A DNA stretch of 64,000 nucleotides, taken from positions 237,480 to 301,479 of the forward strand of contig JBBZIV010000003.1 of assembly GCA_038405045.1 (NCBI GenBank). Direction: 5' to 3'. Each line of letters starts with the position of its first letter. Position 1 is the stretch's first letter. Below, piece by piece: positions 17,309-26,286 of this stretch. This DNA comes from Sporobacter sp038405045. GTDB lineage: Bacteria; Bacillota; Clostridia; Oscillospirales; Oscillospiraceae. The notes under the pieces were generated by a model, which was not told where the DNA came from, did not search any database, and saw only the letters and a program-made list of their open reading frames with translations. The position numbers were made by a program, and so were the translations under genes.

Positions 17309-18403
17309 ATGAAAAAAGTCATGCTCGTCTTCGGCACGCGGCCGGAGGCTATTAAAATGTGCCCGCTCGTGCTGGAACTGAAAAGCCGAGATAATTTTGA
17401 GACACTCGTGTGTGTCACCGGCCAGCATCGCCAAATGCTCCAGCAGGTGCTGGACGCGTTTAACGTCACGCCGGACTTTGACCTGTCCGTCATGTCGGAC
17501 AGGCAGACATTGTTTGATATCACAGAGCGCGTGATGCGCGGCATGAAGGACATTTTGGAGCAGACGCGCCCCGACGTCGTCCTCGTCCATGGCGATACGA
17601 CGACGACGTTTGCCGCCAGTCTTGCCTGCTTCTATCTGGACATTCCCGTCGGCCATGTGGAGGCCGGTCTGCGCACCTACAACATAACATCGCCGTACCC
17701 GGAGGAGTTCAACCGGCAGGCCGTTGACAGTATCGCGCGTTTTCTCTTTGCGCCGACAGCCGTCTCCGAAGCCAATTTGCTGCGCGAGGGCAAAGCCCCA
17801 GAGACAATTTTTGTGACGGGCAACACGGCGATAGATGCCTTAAAAACAACGGTACGCACCGATTACGCCCATCCAGAGCTCGTCTGGGCGGAAGGCAGCC
17901 GCCTCGTGCTGCTGACAGCGCACCGCCGCGAAAATCTCGGTGAGCCGATGTACCGCATTTTCGGCGCGATCCGCCGGATTGTCGACGAATTCCCCGACGT
18001 TAAAATCATCTACCCCGTCCATCTAAACCCCGCCGTCCGCGAGGCAGCACGTGACGTCCTTGGCGGCCACGAACGGGTGCATCTCATCGACCCGCTCGAT
18101 GTGCTTGATTTTCATAATTTTCTCGCGCGCTCCTATCTCATTCTCACGGATTCAGGCGGTATCCAGGAGGAAGCGCCCTCCCTCGGCAAACCAGTCCTCG
18201 TTCTGCGGGACACAACAGAGCGCCCGGAAGGCGTCGACGTCGGTACACTCAAGCTCACAGGCACCGACGAAGAGACGATCTACCGAGAGTTTAGAACACT
18301 GCTCGTCGACCAGAGCGCCTATGACGCGATGAGTCATGCCTCCAACCCATACGGTGACGGCTTTGCCTCAAAACATATCGCGGATATTCTTAAAGAAAAA
18401 TAA
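17309..18403 (+). CDS. wecB: non-hydrolysing UDP-N-acetylglucosamine 2-epimerase
   Basis: Interconverts UDP-GlcNAc and UDP-ManNAc for cell-surface polysaccharide or teichoic-acid linkage units. The 364-residue protein has the GT-B epimerase fold: N-terminal FGTRPEAIKM, HGDTTTTFAASL, GHVEAGLRT, YPEEFNR, TAHRREN (catalytic His) and SGGIQEEAPSLGKPVLVLR for UDP binding. ATG preceded by GAGGT. It stands apart from any polysaccharide cluster, typical of the mnaA housekeeping gene in Firmicutes. Confidence 0.94.
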   Translation: MKKVMLVFGTRPEAIKMCPLVLELKSRDNFETLVCVTGQHRQMLQQVLDAFNVTPDFDLSVMSDRQTLFDITERVMRGMKDILEQTRPDVVLVHGDTTTTFAASLACFYLDIPVGHVEAGLRTYNITSPYPEEFNRQAVDSIARFLFAPTAVSEANLLREGKAPETIFVTGNTAIDALKTTVRTDYAHPELVWAEGSRLVLLTAHRRENLGEPMYRIFGAIRRIVDEFPDVKIIYPVHLNPAVREAARDVLGGHERVHLIDPLDVLDFHNFLARSYLILTDSGGIQEEAPSLGKPVLVLRDTTERPEGVDVGTLKLTGTDEETIYREFRTLLVDQSAYDAMSHASNPYGDGFASKHIADILKEK

Positions 18404-18427
18404 TAAATATAGAAAAGGGGTACTGGC

Positions 18428-19162
18428 ATGTATTGCAGCAATTGCGGAAGCACCCTCCCGGAAAACGCGGGATTTTGTCCCTCCTGCGGCGCGGGTGCCG
18501 GGCAGCAGGCAACCGGCGCACAAGTAGGAACGGCCGTTAAAACGGCTCTGCCGGACGGCACCTTTAAAATCACGTCAATCATCATGCCTGCGGTTCTGAC
18601 CCTGCTGATGTTTCTCAAATGGATCAGTATGCCTATTATCGCAAAGCTCCTTAACACATTCGGTTCGGCGCTGGGCTCCTTGGCTGGCGCTACCGGCAGT
18701 ATGGGTTCCCTGATCCCTTCATCGTTTTCCATTATTGATCTGATGTACCGCATCAAGCTTTTCAGCAGTCTCAATGATTTTGCCGGGAGCTCTTACGCCT
18801 ATTCGAGCAGCAGCGCCCCCAATATCTCAAACGCGTCAGGGCTTATTATTGCGTTTATCGTTCTGCTTTTCGTTGTAATGCTCGTTTCAATGGCTTTCTT
18901 TGCCGTTTATCTGTTTCATTTGTTTAAGAACAAAACGGTCAAAACGAAAATTTTTACCGGAGGCCTCGTGTGCACAAGCGTGCTTTTTACCGTCAGCCTA
19001 ATTGGGATGTTTGTCGTCAACGGCATCGTCAGCAACGAAACATATGGCATCGTGACGGATATGCTCTCGCTCACCTTCGGTGCGTATCTCACCGGCATCA
19101 TTTCGATTCTGGCCCTCATTTTCCTGCCGAAACGGCTTGACGCCGAAACGAACAGGCGCTGA
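18428..19162 (+). CDS. zinc-ribbon membrane protein of unknown function
   Basis: The 244-residue protein starts with a zinc ribbon (C3, C6, C17, C20) and a short flexible linker, then four hydrophobic segments (about 55-75, 138-165, 176-196 and 213-233). Between segments 1 and 2 is a Gly/Ser-rich, probably extracellular loop. AAGGGG precedes the ATG. The architecture (cytoplasmic zinc ribbon plus membrane domain) is common in Clostridia but the function is unknown. A lipoprotein follows 33 bp downstream and may be its partner. Confidence 0.75.
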   Translation: MYCSNCGSTLPENAGFCPSCGAGAGQQATGAQVGTAVKTALPDGTFKITSIIMPAVLTLLMFLKWISMPIIAKLLNTFGSALGSLAGATGSMGSLIPSSFSIIDLMYRIKLFSSLNDFAGSSYAYSSSSAPNISNASGLIIAFIVLLFVVMLVSMAFFAVYLFHLFKNKTVKTKIFTGGLVCTSVLFTVSLIGMFVVNGIVSNETYGIVTDMLSLTFGAYLTGIISILALIFLPKRLDAETNRR

Positions 19163-19195
19163 ATCCCTAAAAGCCAGTTATAACGGAGGATTACC

Positions 19196-19891
19196 ATGAA
19201 AAAAGCAATCGCTGCCTTGATGGTTTTCGCAACGCTTCTTCTCAGCTCCTGCGGCTTAAATAATATGTTTTCTCGAAATCAGAGCGCATCGCCATCATCC
19301 GGCGCCACCCCGTCATCCAATCGTTACGGTTCGCCAACGGCGTCGCCCCAAAACACACAAACGCCGCTGACATCGTCAGAGCTGTCCTATTTTTCTGCGT
19401 ATTTTGAGGACCCCCAAAACAACGGCTTTTTATTGTCAAACTACGCTAAACCTTCAGAAATTGACCTAGATGCGCTTTTTTACACCGGTGCCGGGATTGC
19501 CTCTGATGGACAGGACATCAGCCCAAACGAACAACAGGCCTTTATGGATGCGTATGAATTAGACAGCATTGACGGAGACCTGCTGAAGCTGTCAACCAAG
19601 CAGATCAACGACTATCTGAAAGAAAAAGCTGGTGTCACGCTCTCTCAAATCAGCGGGAAGCTTCACTGGCTGTACATCCAAAAGTACGACGCGTATTACA
19701 GCATGGTCTTTGATACAAATTATGGCTTTTTTAACTGCGTCAGCGGCTATAAAACAAGCGACGGGACATATGTCATCCAATGCGAGGACAATCCCGAATA
19801 TGGCCAGCAGATCGATAGCTGCGTCGTAACGCTCCATCAGTCCGGCGACAGTTACATGTTTGTCTCAAACAAAGCCCATATGGTGTATTGA
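19196..19891 (+). CDS. predicted lipoprotein of unknown function
   Basis: A 231-residue secreted protein with a lipoprotein signal peptide: MKKAIAALMVFATLLLSSC, lipobox LSSC with lipidated C19. A low-complexity Ser/Pro/Thr linker (about 28-62) is followed by an acidic globular domain (about 65-231). The domain's ISPNEQQAFMDAYELDS...YLKEKAG pattern recurs in Clostridial lipoproteins of unknown role. GGAGG precedes the ATG. It ends in a hairpin shared with the convergent stalk-domain gene. Confidence 0.75.
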   Translation: MKKAIAALMVFATLLLSSCGLNNMFSRNQSASPSSGATPSSNRYGSPTASPQNTQTPLTSSELSYFSAYFEDPQNNGFLLSNYAKPSEIDLDALFYTGAGIASDGQDISPNEQQAFMDAYELDSIDGDLLKLSTKQINDYLKEKAGVTLSQISGKLHWLYIQKYDAYYSMVFDTNYGFFNCVSGYKTSDGTYVIQCEDNPEYGQQIDSCVVTLHQSGDSYMFVSNKAHMVY

Positions 19892-19923
19892 GCGCAAACA
19901 CTTCACAGAAAATTGGATATAGT

Positions 19924-19955
19924 AAGCCCGGCAGCGCCTGTGCGCCGCCGGGCTT
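19924..19955. terminator. bidirectional hairpin between convergent genes
   Basis: AAGCCCGGC-A-GCGC pairs with GCGC-C-GCCGGGCTT across CTGT. T-tracts are poor on both sides. It separates the lipoprotein gene (+) from the stalk-domain gene (-). Confidence 0.65.
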
Positions 19956-19983
19956 GTCATTATTGAGACCGGGTCTGCTCTTT

Positions 19984-21483
19984 TTACGTCGTCTCCTGCG
20001 GGACTTCCTGTTCATCCGGCGCATACAGGTCGTCGGCGGAGATCACCGTACTACCGGCGGCAGGCTCTCTGGCCGGTGTCTGCGTCGTATCCGCGTATGT
20101 AAATGAAATATTCAGGGCTTGGCGCGTCACATCATTGACGGCGTCTTTCAGCACCAGACTACCATGACCGTCGGTTGAATAGGCAAACAGCATCTCTGTT
20201 CTATATGTCTCAACATCTGCGTCGCTGTATCGATAGGTGGCGTCATCCGTCAAAGACAGCGATAATCCTGTAAACGTCTCTCCGCTAAAAGAATAAACCA
20301 TCTTCAACGCTAACTGACTGGTATATCCGTAATCATCGCCAGCGGTCTCCGATTCTGACAGCGATACGACATATGAATCGCCGTCTCGAACCATCGCCTG
20401 ATCGCTGAAAAGCTGATTAATATTGTTCAAAACATTTTCGATATTGTCATTACCGGTGCGCAGCTGACTGATAAGAAGCTGTTTGACGCCGTCTCGGAAG
20501 CTGCCACCGGCAGCGGCGATGTCACTCATGCTCAGATTGGAATAGCCGCTCATGCTCAAAACATCTAACCCGAAGTTCGTCTCAGTGTTCCCCGTTTCAT
20601 TGGAAACCCACGCATCGGTCGAGATGCCGTAAACTGACGACAGGAGTGGGGATTTTATATACATCATCCCTGTCTCATTATTGATGATGATACTCATATC
20701 GATACTATCGAGCTGGCTTAACAAGGCTCTTGTCTCATCGTCAAGCGGTTCAGCACTCTCCAGCATTTCGGTAAAATCGGATAGATTTGTTTTCAAGTTC
20801 AGGCTCATTTCCTCGCCGCCCTTGTCAAAAAGGCCTGAAACCGTCCCGTTAACCGTTAAAGCACTTGGCACAGCCGGTTGATCTTCATTCTCAGAATTGC
20901 CGTACAGTAACGATTGCATATCCATGAAATAATCAAAGGTGCCCTTTAAGGTATGGCTTTTTTCCAAAAAGCTTCTGTTATAGTCAAGATACTTATCCAA
21001 AACCGTATAGGTTGCGCCGCTTTTCGCCATGAGCTCGTCAACAGTTCCGAGGACGATGGTGCGTGCTGCGCCATCCCACGAAACGGTATACCCAAGCGCC
21101 TGGGCCGCATTGCGTATCGAAATATAGATTTTTCCGGTGCTCGTATTTTCTATCGGCGGGTAAGCACAGTACATGTCATACGTCTCTTCCCTGTCAATTA
21201 TCGTGATATTACCGCTGCTGCATGGCATCACAACGGTCGTCGTTCCTGATACGGCCGTTATCGTTTTTGACGCGGCGTCATAAACAGCGCGCGCGCCAAG
21301 CGCCTTGAAAAGGGTGTTATATGGGGCAAACGCCCTGCCATCCTGCATTAAAACCGGCACAACATTGAGTGTTTTCGTCCCAAGCTTGAGGTGAATCGGC
21401 GCCGCCGCCGCCGCAACCGACATCGGCAGCAACAACGCCAGACAAAGCGCCCCTGCGATAAGCCCTCTTATGTATCGACGCAT
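19984..21483 (-). CDS. secreted copper-amine-oxidase-like stalk-domain protein
   Basis: This 499-residue protein has an N-terminal signal peptide (about 1-27, ending AAAA) and a copper-amine-oxidase N1-type stalk domain (about 30-150) recognisable from APYNTLFKALGARAVYD-type and AAQALGYTVSWDGAARTIVL repeats. A long C-terminal region (150-470) has beta-rich, polar sequence with no family I know. Despite the domain name it is not an oxidase; such domains are cell-surface modules in Clostridia. GGGAGG precedes the ATG. Function unknown. Confidence 0.8.
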   Translation of the reverse strand: MRRYIRGLIAGALCLALLLPMSVAAAAAPIHLKLGTKTLNVVPVLMQDGRAFAPYNTLFKALGARAVYDAASKTITAVSGTTTVVMPCSSGNITIIDREETYDMYCAYPPIENTSTGKIYISIRNAAQALGYTVSWDGAARTIVLGTVDELMAKSGATYTVLDKYLDYNRSFLEKSHTLKGTFDYFMDMQSLLYGNSENEDQPAVPSALTVNGTVSGLFDKGGEEMSLNLKTNLSDFTEMLESAEPLDDETRALLSQLDSIDMSIIINNETGMMYIKSPLLSSVYGISTDAWVSNETGNTETNFGLDVLSMSGYSNLSMSDIAAAGGSFRDGVKQLLISQLRTGNDNIENVLNNINQLFSDQAMVRDGDSYVVSLSESETAGDDYGYTSQLALKMVYSFSGETFTGLSLSLTDDATYRYSDADVETYRTEMLFAYSTDGHGSLVLKDAVNDVTRQALNISFTYADTTQTPAREPAAGSTVISADDLYAPDEQEVPQETT

Positions 21484-21559
21484 CAGACTTCCTCCCGGTA
21501 ATCTGCTTCTTTAGAAGCATTATTTTGCCGTATTCGTTTTGAAATTCCTCTTCCTTACT

Positions 21560-21587
21560 ATTATAGCAAAATATAAATATATTTCAA
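21560..21587 (-). promoter_or_regulatory. promoter for the stalk-domain gene
   Basis: Minus strand: TTGAAA (21587-21582), 16-bp AT-rich spacer, perfect TATAAT (21565-21560). A perfect 16-bp palindrome (21504-21519, TGCTTCT-TT-AGAAGCA) lies in the leader just upstream of the ribosome binding site. Confidence 0.6.
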
Positions 21588-21614
21588 TTTATTTATAGTG
21601 TCCCGGCAATCATA

Positions 21615-21638
21615 AAGGCGGGAGATATCTCCCGCCTT
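21615..21638 (-). terminator. terminator after lepA
   Basis: A perfect 24-nt palindrome (AAGGCGGGAGAT and its complement) lies 40 bp after the lepA stop, followed on the minus strand by TTAT. Confidence 0.7.
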
Positions 21639-21679
21639 CGTTATTCATAATCTAGTGCGTCAGCGCCGGATGAAAACAC

Positions 21680-23485
21680 CTATTCATCCAGCTTCAAAAC
21701 CGCCATGAAGGCTTCCTGCGGCACCTCGACGCTCCCGAGGCTCCGCATGCGCTTCTTGCCTTCTTTTTGCTTTTCAAGAAGTTTTTTCTTGCGGGTGATG
21801 TCACCGCCGTAGCATTTGGCTAAAACATCTTTCCGCATGGCCTTAATTGTCTCGCGGGCAATGACCTTGCCGCCGATGGCTGCCTGCACGGGGATTTCAA
21901 AGAGCTGTCGCGGGATGTTGTCTTTGAGTTTTTCCGCAATCCTTCTGCCGCGCGCATAGGCCTTGTCCTTGTGGACGATAAATGACAGAGCATCCACGAC
22001 CTCGCCGTTGAGCAAAATATCGAGCTTAACAAGCTCGGATGGCCTGTACCCGAGAAACTCATAGTCGAGTGAGGCATACCCGCGCGAGCGGGATTTGAGC
22101 GCGTCAAAAAAGTCATAGATAATCTCGTTGAGCGGCATGTCGTATTGCAGCTCGACGCGCGCCGTATCGAGATATGTGAGCGCCTTGTATTCACCCCGCC
22201 GGTCCTGACAAAGATCCATAATATTGCCGACGTATTCGGGCGGGCAGATGATGGCGGCTTTGACAAATGGCTCCTCCGCCTGCTCAATATGGGCCGGGTC
22301 GGGATAGTTGAGCGGGTTATCAACCAGGATCGTCTGCCCGTCCGTTTTCGTCACGCGGTAGATAACGCTGGGGGCTGTCGTAATAAGGTCAAGATTGTAT
22401 TCGCGCTCGATCCGCTCCTGAATAATCTCCATATGCAAAAGGCCGAGAAAGCCGCAGCGAAAGCCGAAACCCAAGGCGACTGACGACTCCGGCTCGAAAC
22501 TGAGCGCCGCGTCGTTGAGCTTGAGCTTTTCCAGCGCGTCACGCAGGTCCGGATATTCTGCGCCATCGACCGTGTAGATGCCGGAATAGACCATCGGTTG
22601 CGCAGGCTTATAGCCCGGCAACGCCTCTTGCGAGGGATTCTCCGCCCCTGTAACAGTGTCGCCGACCTGGGTGTCGGCAACATTTTTGATGCTGGCCGTC
22701 AAATACCCAACGTCACCGGCGCACAAGACGTCGCACGGTTCCATGCCGATTGGGCGTAAATGCCCGATTTCAACGACGCGGTATTCAGCGCCGGTTGCCA
22801 TCATCCGAACCGTCATATCCGGGCGCAGCTCGCCGTCAAACAGCCGCAGATAGACGATGACGCCGCGGTACGCGTCGTACTGGCTGTCGAAAATGAGCGC
22901 CCGGAGCGGTTTTGAGCAATCGCCCTTCGGCGCGGGGACGTTTTTAACGATGCTCTCGAGCACCTCGTCAATGCCGATGCCGAGCTTGGCTGAAATTTCC
23001 GGCGCGTCAAGCGCTGGCAGACCGATGATGTCCTCGATTTCAGCCTTGACTCTTTTCGGGTCAGCCGCGGGCAAGTCAATTTTATTGACAACGGGAAGAA
23101 TCTCAAGATTATGCTCCAGCGCAAGGTAGGTGTTGGCCAGCGTTTGGGCTTCGATCCCCTGCGCCGCGTCGACAACGAGAATCGCCCCCTCGCAGGCGGC
23201 AAGAGACCGTGACACTTCATAATTAAAATCAACGTGACCCGGTGTGTCGATCAGGTTAAGCGTATACGTTTCACCGTCACAGGCTTTGTATGTGAGGCCG
23301 ACGGCGCGTGCTTTGATCGTAATACCGCGCTCCCGCTCGAGCTCCATGTTGTCCAAAAGCTGATTTTCCATGTCTCGTGCGTCGACGGCGCCGCATTTTT
23401 CGAGCAGCCGGTCGGCCAGCGTCGATTTGCCGTGGTCAATGTGGGCTATTATTGAAAAGTTGCGGATTTTTTCTTGATCGATCAT
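21680..23485 (-). CDS. lepA: elongation factor 4 (LepA)
   Basis: The translational GTPase LepA/EF4 (601 residues) acts on stalled or initiating ribosomes. Seen: G1 AHIDHGKSTLADRLLE, G2 RGITI, G3 DTPGHVDF, G4 NKIDLP; EF-G-like domains II, III and V; and the LepA-specific C-terminal domain ending SLGSVEVPQEAFMAVLK. GAGGTG precedes the ATG. It follows an XRE regulator by 43 bp on the same strand and may be co-transcribed with it. In many Firmicutes lepA sits next to hemN/hrcA; not here. Confidence 0.97.
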   Translation of the reverse strand: MIDQEKIRNFSIIAHIDHGKSTLADRLLEKCGAVDARDMENQLLDNMELERERGITIKARAVGLTYKACDGETYTLNLIDTPGHVDFNYEVSRSLAACEGAILVVDAAQGIEAQTLANTYLALEHNLEILPVVNKIDLPAADPKRVKAEIEDIIGLPALDAPEISAKLGIGIDEVLESIVKNVPAPKGDCSKPLRALIFDSQYDAYRGVIVYLRLFDGELRPDMTVRMMATGAEYRVVEIGHLRPIGMEPCDVLCAGDVGYLTASIKNVADTQVGDTVTGAENPSQEALPGYKPAQPMVYSGIYTVDGAEYPDLRDALEKLKLNDAALSFEPESSVALGFGFRCGFLGLLHMEIIQERIEREYNLDLITTAPSVIYRVTKTDGQTILVDNPLNYPDPAHIEQAEEPFVKAAIICPPEYVGNIMDLCQDRRGEYKALTYLDTARVELQYDMPLNEIIYDFFDALKSRSRGYASLDYEFLGYRPSELVKLDILLNGEVVDALSFIVHKDKAYARGRRIAEKLKDNIPRQLFEIPVQAAIGGKVIARETIKAMRKDVLAKCYGGDITRKKKLLEKQKEGKKRMRSLGSVEVPQEAFMAVLKLDE

Positions 23486-23528
23486 GAATACACCTCATGG
23501 CGCATGTATTATTGCCGAATGTCCAGCG

Positions 23529-24137
23529 TTATCCCATCGACGGCGTTTTCAGCTTCCGGACCGATTCTTCAACAGCCGCGAAGAGTTTATCCAACGCATC
23601 TTGGGATTCCGGATATTTTGCTCTGATTTCCTCTAATATCAATAGGCGTCTGTATTGTTGGTCACGTCTGACGCGATTAATCTGAGCCACACAGAAATCT
23701 TCTGAAATTTTAATTGCCGCGTCGAGCAGCATGCTGCTCTCATCTGCCGGGCGTCGGCTCAATGCGGCGAGGATGCGGTACATCCAGAATTCAAAATAGT
23801 CTCTGACTGACGCCGTTAATGTATCGTCTCCGATATCTTTTAGAAGCGACAGCAGTAGCGCCGCGTTGTCAAGGCTGCTTCTGATGCCGTCTGTGAAGCA
23901 CGGCATGGCGATGTTATCACTGCATGCCTCCTGCCGGGCGCGGCCGAGAATATAGTCTGCTGAAACACCGTAATAATCACAGGCTTTTATAATGAATTCC
24001 ATCTTGGGCTCTCGGACGCCGTTTTCGTAATGTGACAGAAGCGCCTGTGAAATTCCTAGGTCGTCGGCCACTTTCTTCTGGCTAAAATTTTTGCCGCGCC
24101 GGAGGTTCGTGAGCGCTTTTGCGAAATCAGGCTTCAT
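23529..24137 (-). CDS. XRE-family transcriptional regulator
   Basis: This 202-residue protein has an N-terminal XRE/Cro helix-turn-helix (about 6-62, with SQKKVADDLGISQALLSHYENGVREP) and a C-terminal all-helical domain of unknown type, perhaps for ligand binding or oligomerisation. AAAGGTG precedes the ATG. It has its own sigma-A promoter and lies upstream of lepA and divergent from pduL. Targets are unknown; autoregulation or control of pduL from the shared 233-bp intergenic region is possible. Confidence 0.85.
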   Translation of the reverse strand: MKPDFAKALTNLRRGKNFSQKKVADDLGISQALLSHYENGVREPKMEFIIKACDYYGVSADYILGRARQEACSDNIAMPCFTDGIRSSLDNAALLLSLLKDIGDDTLTASVRDYFEFWMYRILAALSRRPADESSMLLDAAIKISEDFCVAQINRVRRDQQYRRLLILEEIRAKYPESQDALDKLFAAVEESVRKLKTPSMG

Positions 24138-24245
24138 TTGTTTGGCACCTTTCGTCAGACATTCGCCGCACAGACTTCTGCGTTTTCTTCTGCCGGGGCG
24201 GCCGGGGTGCCTGCCGTCTGCCGGCCGCTATATTACAGTTAGTAT

Positions 24246-24274
24246 AGTATAGCCGGAAGATCTCTTTTTGTAAA
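24246..24274 (-). promoter_or_regulatory. promoter for the XRE regulator
   Basis: Minus strand: TTTACA (24274-24269), 17-bp spacer, TATACT (24251-24246). Confidence 0.6.
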
Positions 24275-24294
24275 TAAGATTTCACAAAGCCTTC

Positions 24295-24323
24295 TTGCGC
24301 TTTTTTCATGTTGGTGGTAAAGT
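24295..24323 (+). promoter_or_regulatory. promoter for pduL
   Basis: TTGCGC (24295-24300) and TAAAGT (24318-24323) with a 17-bp spacer. The extended GG-T before the -10 is weak. Confidence 0.5.
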
Positions 24324-24370
24324 AGGACGTTGTATCAATAAATTTTAATTTAAAATTCGAGGTATCGAAA

Positions 24371-24943
24371 ATGACTGAGAAAAGAGTAATCATCGAAGGC
24401 TCTGGAAAGCATTGCCACGTTACGCGCGAAACGCTGGATACGCTCTTTGGAAAAGGGTTTGAGCTTGTCCCTAAAAAGTGGCTGTCACAGCCCGGCCAGT
24501 TTGCCTCAGACCAGAAGGTAACCGTTGTTGGCCCAAAAGGCCAGACGACCGTGACGATCATCGGCCCCTGCCGCCGTGCCGACCAGGTCGAGCTCTCCTT
24601 TACCGACGCCCGCGCGCTCGGATTTGAACCACCGGTCCGTGAAAGCGGCGATTTGAAAGGCAGCCCCGGCTGTCAGATTGTCGGCCCCAGCGGCACTGTC
24701 GACATTGAAAGTGGCGTTATCATCGCCAAGCGCCATCTGCATTTAACACCGGCAGACGCCGATAAGTTCGGTCTTCACGACAAACAGGTTATAAAAATCC
24801 GGGTCGATGGCGATCGCGCGCTTATTTTTGATGAGGTTGTCGCCCGCGTCAGCCCTGATTACGCCACGTTTGCGCACCTCGACTACGATGAAGTAAACGC
24901 AGCGGCTCTTTTCGGCACGCCGACCGGCGTGATTATAGACTGA
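24371..24943 (+). CDS. pduL: PduL-type phosphate acyltransferase
   Basis: PduL transfers the acyl group between CoA and phosphate (propanoyl- or acetyl-phosphate) and is unrelated to Pta. The 190-residue protein carries both PduL halves with the zinc-ligand motifs GKHCHVT (about 12-18) and AKRHLHL (about 118-124) plus a late H in FAHLDYDE. No N-terminal encapsulation peptide is evident and no microcompartment genes are near. This suggests a free cytosolic enzyme used for acetate formation from acetyl-CoA, consistent with the PFOR at the left edge. GAGGT precedes the ATG. Confidence 0.92.
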   Translation: MTEKRVIIEGSGKHCHVTRETLDTLFGKGFELVPKKWLSQPGQFASDQKVTVVGPKGQTTVTIIGPCRRADQVELSFTDARALGFEPPVRESGDLKGSPGCQIVGPSGTVDIESGVIIAKRHLHLTPADADKFGLHDKQVIKIRVDGDRALIFDEVVARVSPDYATFAHLDYDEVNAAALFGTPTGVIID

Positions 24944-24958
24944 TATAAAACGGCAAAT

Positions 24959-24989
24959 AAAAAGGCTGCCCGTCTTCGGCAGCCTTTTT
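24959..24989. terminator. bidirectional terminator between pduL and secG
   Basis: AAAAAGGCTGCC pairs perfectly with GGCAGCCTTTTT over a 7-nt loop; A- and T-tracts on both sides make it functional in both directions. Confidence 0.9.
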
Positions 24990-25002
24990 AGTACGATGCT
25001 GT

Positions 25003-25242
25003 TTAAAAAATAATGTTTAAAATAAGTGTCAGGACAACGAAAACAATCGCCACCCATTTCGTAGCTCTGGCCAGCTTTGAATCGAGCGTTTTCATCTTGT
25101 TTTTTGACAGATATGTGTCCGATCCGCCGCCAATAACGCCGGATAGGCCGGCCGTTTTGCCTGTCTGCAAGAGGACAACGCCAATAAGAATGACACAAGT
25201 AATGAGCTGAAAAATCGTAACGACCGTTTCCAGGAGGATCAT
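25003..25242 (-). CDS. secG: preprotein translocase subunit SecG
   Basis: SecG (79 residues) is the small two-helix subunit of the SecYEG channel. Seen: N-terminal helix (about 3-24, TIFQLITCVILIGVVLLQ), the conserved GKTAGLSGVIGGGSDTYLSKNK loop region, and a C-terminal helix (about 57-78). The ATG at 25242 is chosen because the protein then starts MILLETVV, as homologues do. An AAGGGA motif abuts the start codon almost without spacing, which is unusual. The upstream open frame of more than 110 codons has no family resemblance. Confidence 0.92.
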   Translation of the reverse strand: MILLETVVTIFQLITCVILIGVVLLQTGKTAGLSGVIGGGSDTYLSKNKMKTLDSKLARATKWVAIVFVVLTLILNIIF

Positions 25243-25364
25243 TCCCTTCAAAATAAAGTAACACGCCGGATGGCGCGACAATTGCGTATTTGTTATGATA
25301 ACACAACTTAGATGCGTTGACAAGAGCTTTTTGCGTTTTCGTCGGCGCCTCGGGAGGACGACCA

Positions 25365-26123
25365 ATGCTGTTCGATACACACGCGCATTACGATGACGCC
25401 CAATTTGATGCAGACCGCGATGCCTTGCTCGCCTCGATGCCGGAAAACGGCATTGCGCTGATTGTGAACGCTTCCAGCAATCTGCGCTCGGCGCAGGCCG
25501 GGCTAAAGCTTGCCGAGGCGTATCCGTTTGTTTTCGCGGCTGTCGGCGTCCACCCGCACGATGTCGACGACATGAGCGACGCAACACTCATAGCGCTTGA
25601 AGACCTGTTAAAGCACCCGAAAGCCGTCGCCGTCGGCGAAATCGGGCTGGACTACCACTATGATTTCTCCCCGCGCGAGATCCAGCAGCAGCGCTTTCGT
25701 GACCAGCTTGCTCTGGCTCGATGTGTCGGTCTGCCCGTTGTGATCCACGAGCGCGAGGCCACACATGACGTTTTATCGCTTCTCGATGATTTTCCTGATG
25801 TCCGCGGCGTCTTTCACTGCTATTCCGGCAGTTGGGACACGGCCAAAGGCCTCTTGGATAAGGGGTGGTATCTCTCGTTTACTGGTGTTATCACCTTTAA
25901 AAACGCGCGCCGCGCCGTCGAGGTGCTCGAAAAAATGCCGCGTGACCGCATCATGATCGAAACAGACTGCCCTTATCTTGCGCCAGAGCCGATGCGCGGT
26001 CGCCGCAACAGCTCGCTATATTTAAAATTTACAGCGTCGAAGCTCGCCGAAATCATTGGTGTTTCTCCGGCGGAAGCCGGGCAGCTGACGCTGGAGAACG
26101 GCCGCCGCTTTTTTGGTATTTAA
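25365..26123 (+). CDS. tatD: TatD-family metal-dependent hydrolase
   Basis: TatD-type 3'-5' DNase/hydrolase of 252 residues. Seen: the metal-binding THAHYDD at residues 5-11, GVHPHDVDD, VGEIGLDYHYD, VIHEREA, GVFHCYSGS and TDCPYLAP, together giving the TIM-barrel ligand set. ATG 25365 is chosen for GGGAGG 7 nt upstream. TatD proteins act in DNA quality control and D-amino-acyl-tRNA editing in different reports. No metG or rsmA neighbour is present. Confidence 0.92.
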   Translation: MLFDTHAHYDDAQFDADRDALLASMPENGIALIVNASSNLRSAQAGLKLAEAYPFVFAAVGVHPHDVDDMSDATLIALEDLLKHPKAVAVGEIGLDYHYDFSPREIQQQRFRDQLALARCVGLPVVIHEREATHDVLSLLDDFPDVRGVFHCYSGSWDTAKGLLDKGWYLSFTGVITFKNARRAVEVLEKMPRDRIMIETDCPYLAPEPMRGRRNSSLYLKFTASKLAEIIGVSPAEAGQLTLENGRRFFGI

Positions 26124-26286
26124 CAGTGTATTGTCTCCATTGCCGCTATTTCAAGTTCGTTCATAGAGTATTCACACTTTGTTAAATTGTTGGCAGTCCA
26201 ACTTGCGATATACTTTTCCCGGCAGTGTTTGCTATACAGCGCCATTTTCAGTCTGCGCTGATAAAATTTTAAGGGGGGAACCTCTC

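Noticed and set aside
24266..24287. TTGTAAATAAGATTTCACAA between the XRE gene and pduL, considered as a Rex operator.
   Set aside because: The half sites are offset by 2 bp from the 18-bp Rex consensus and one half has a mismatch, so the match is too weak.
25243..25587. Long 5' extension of secG (to 194 codons).
   Set aside because: The extension has no SecG resemblance, covers the divergent tatD start region, and the SecG family start MILLETVV is at 25242.
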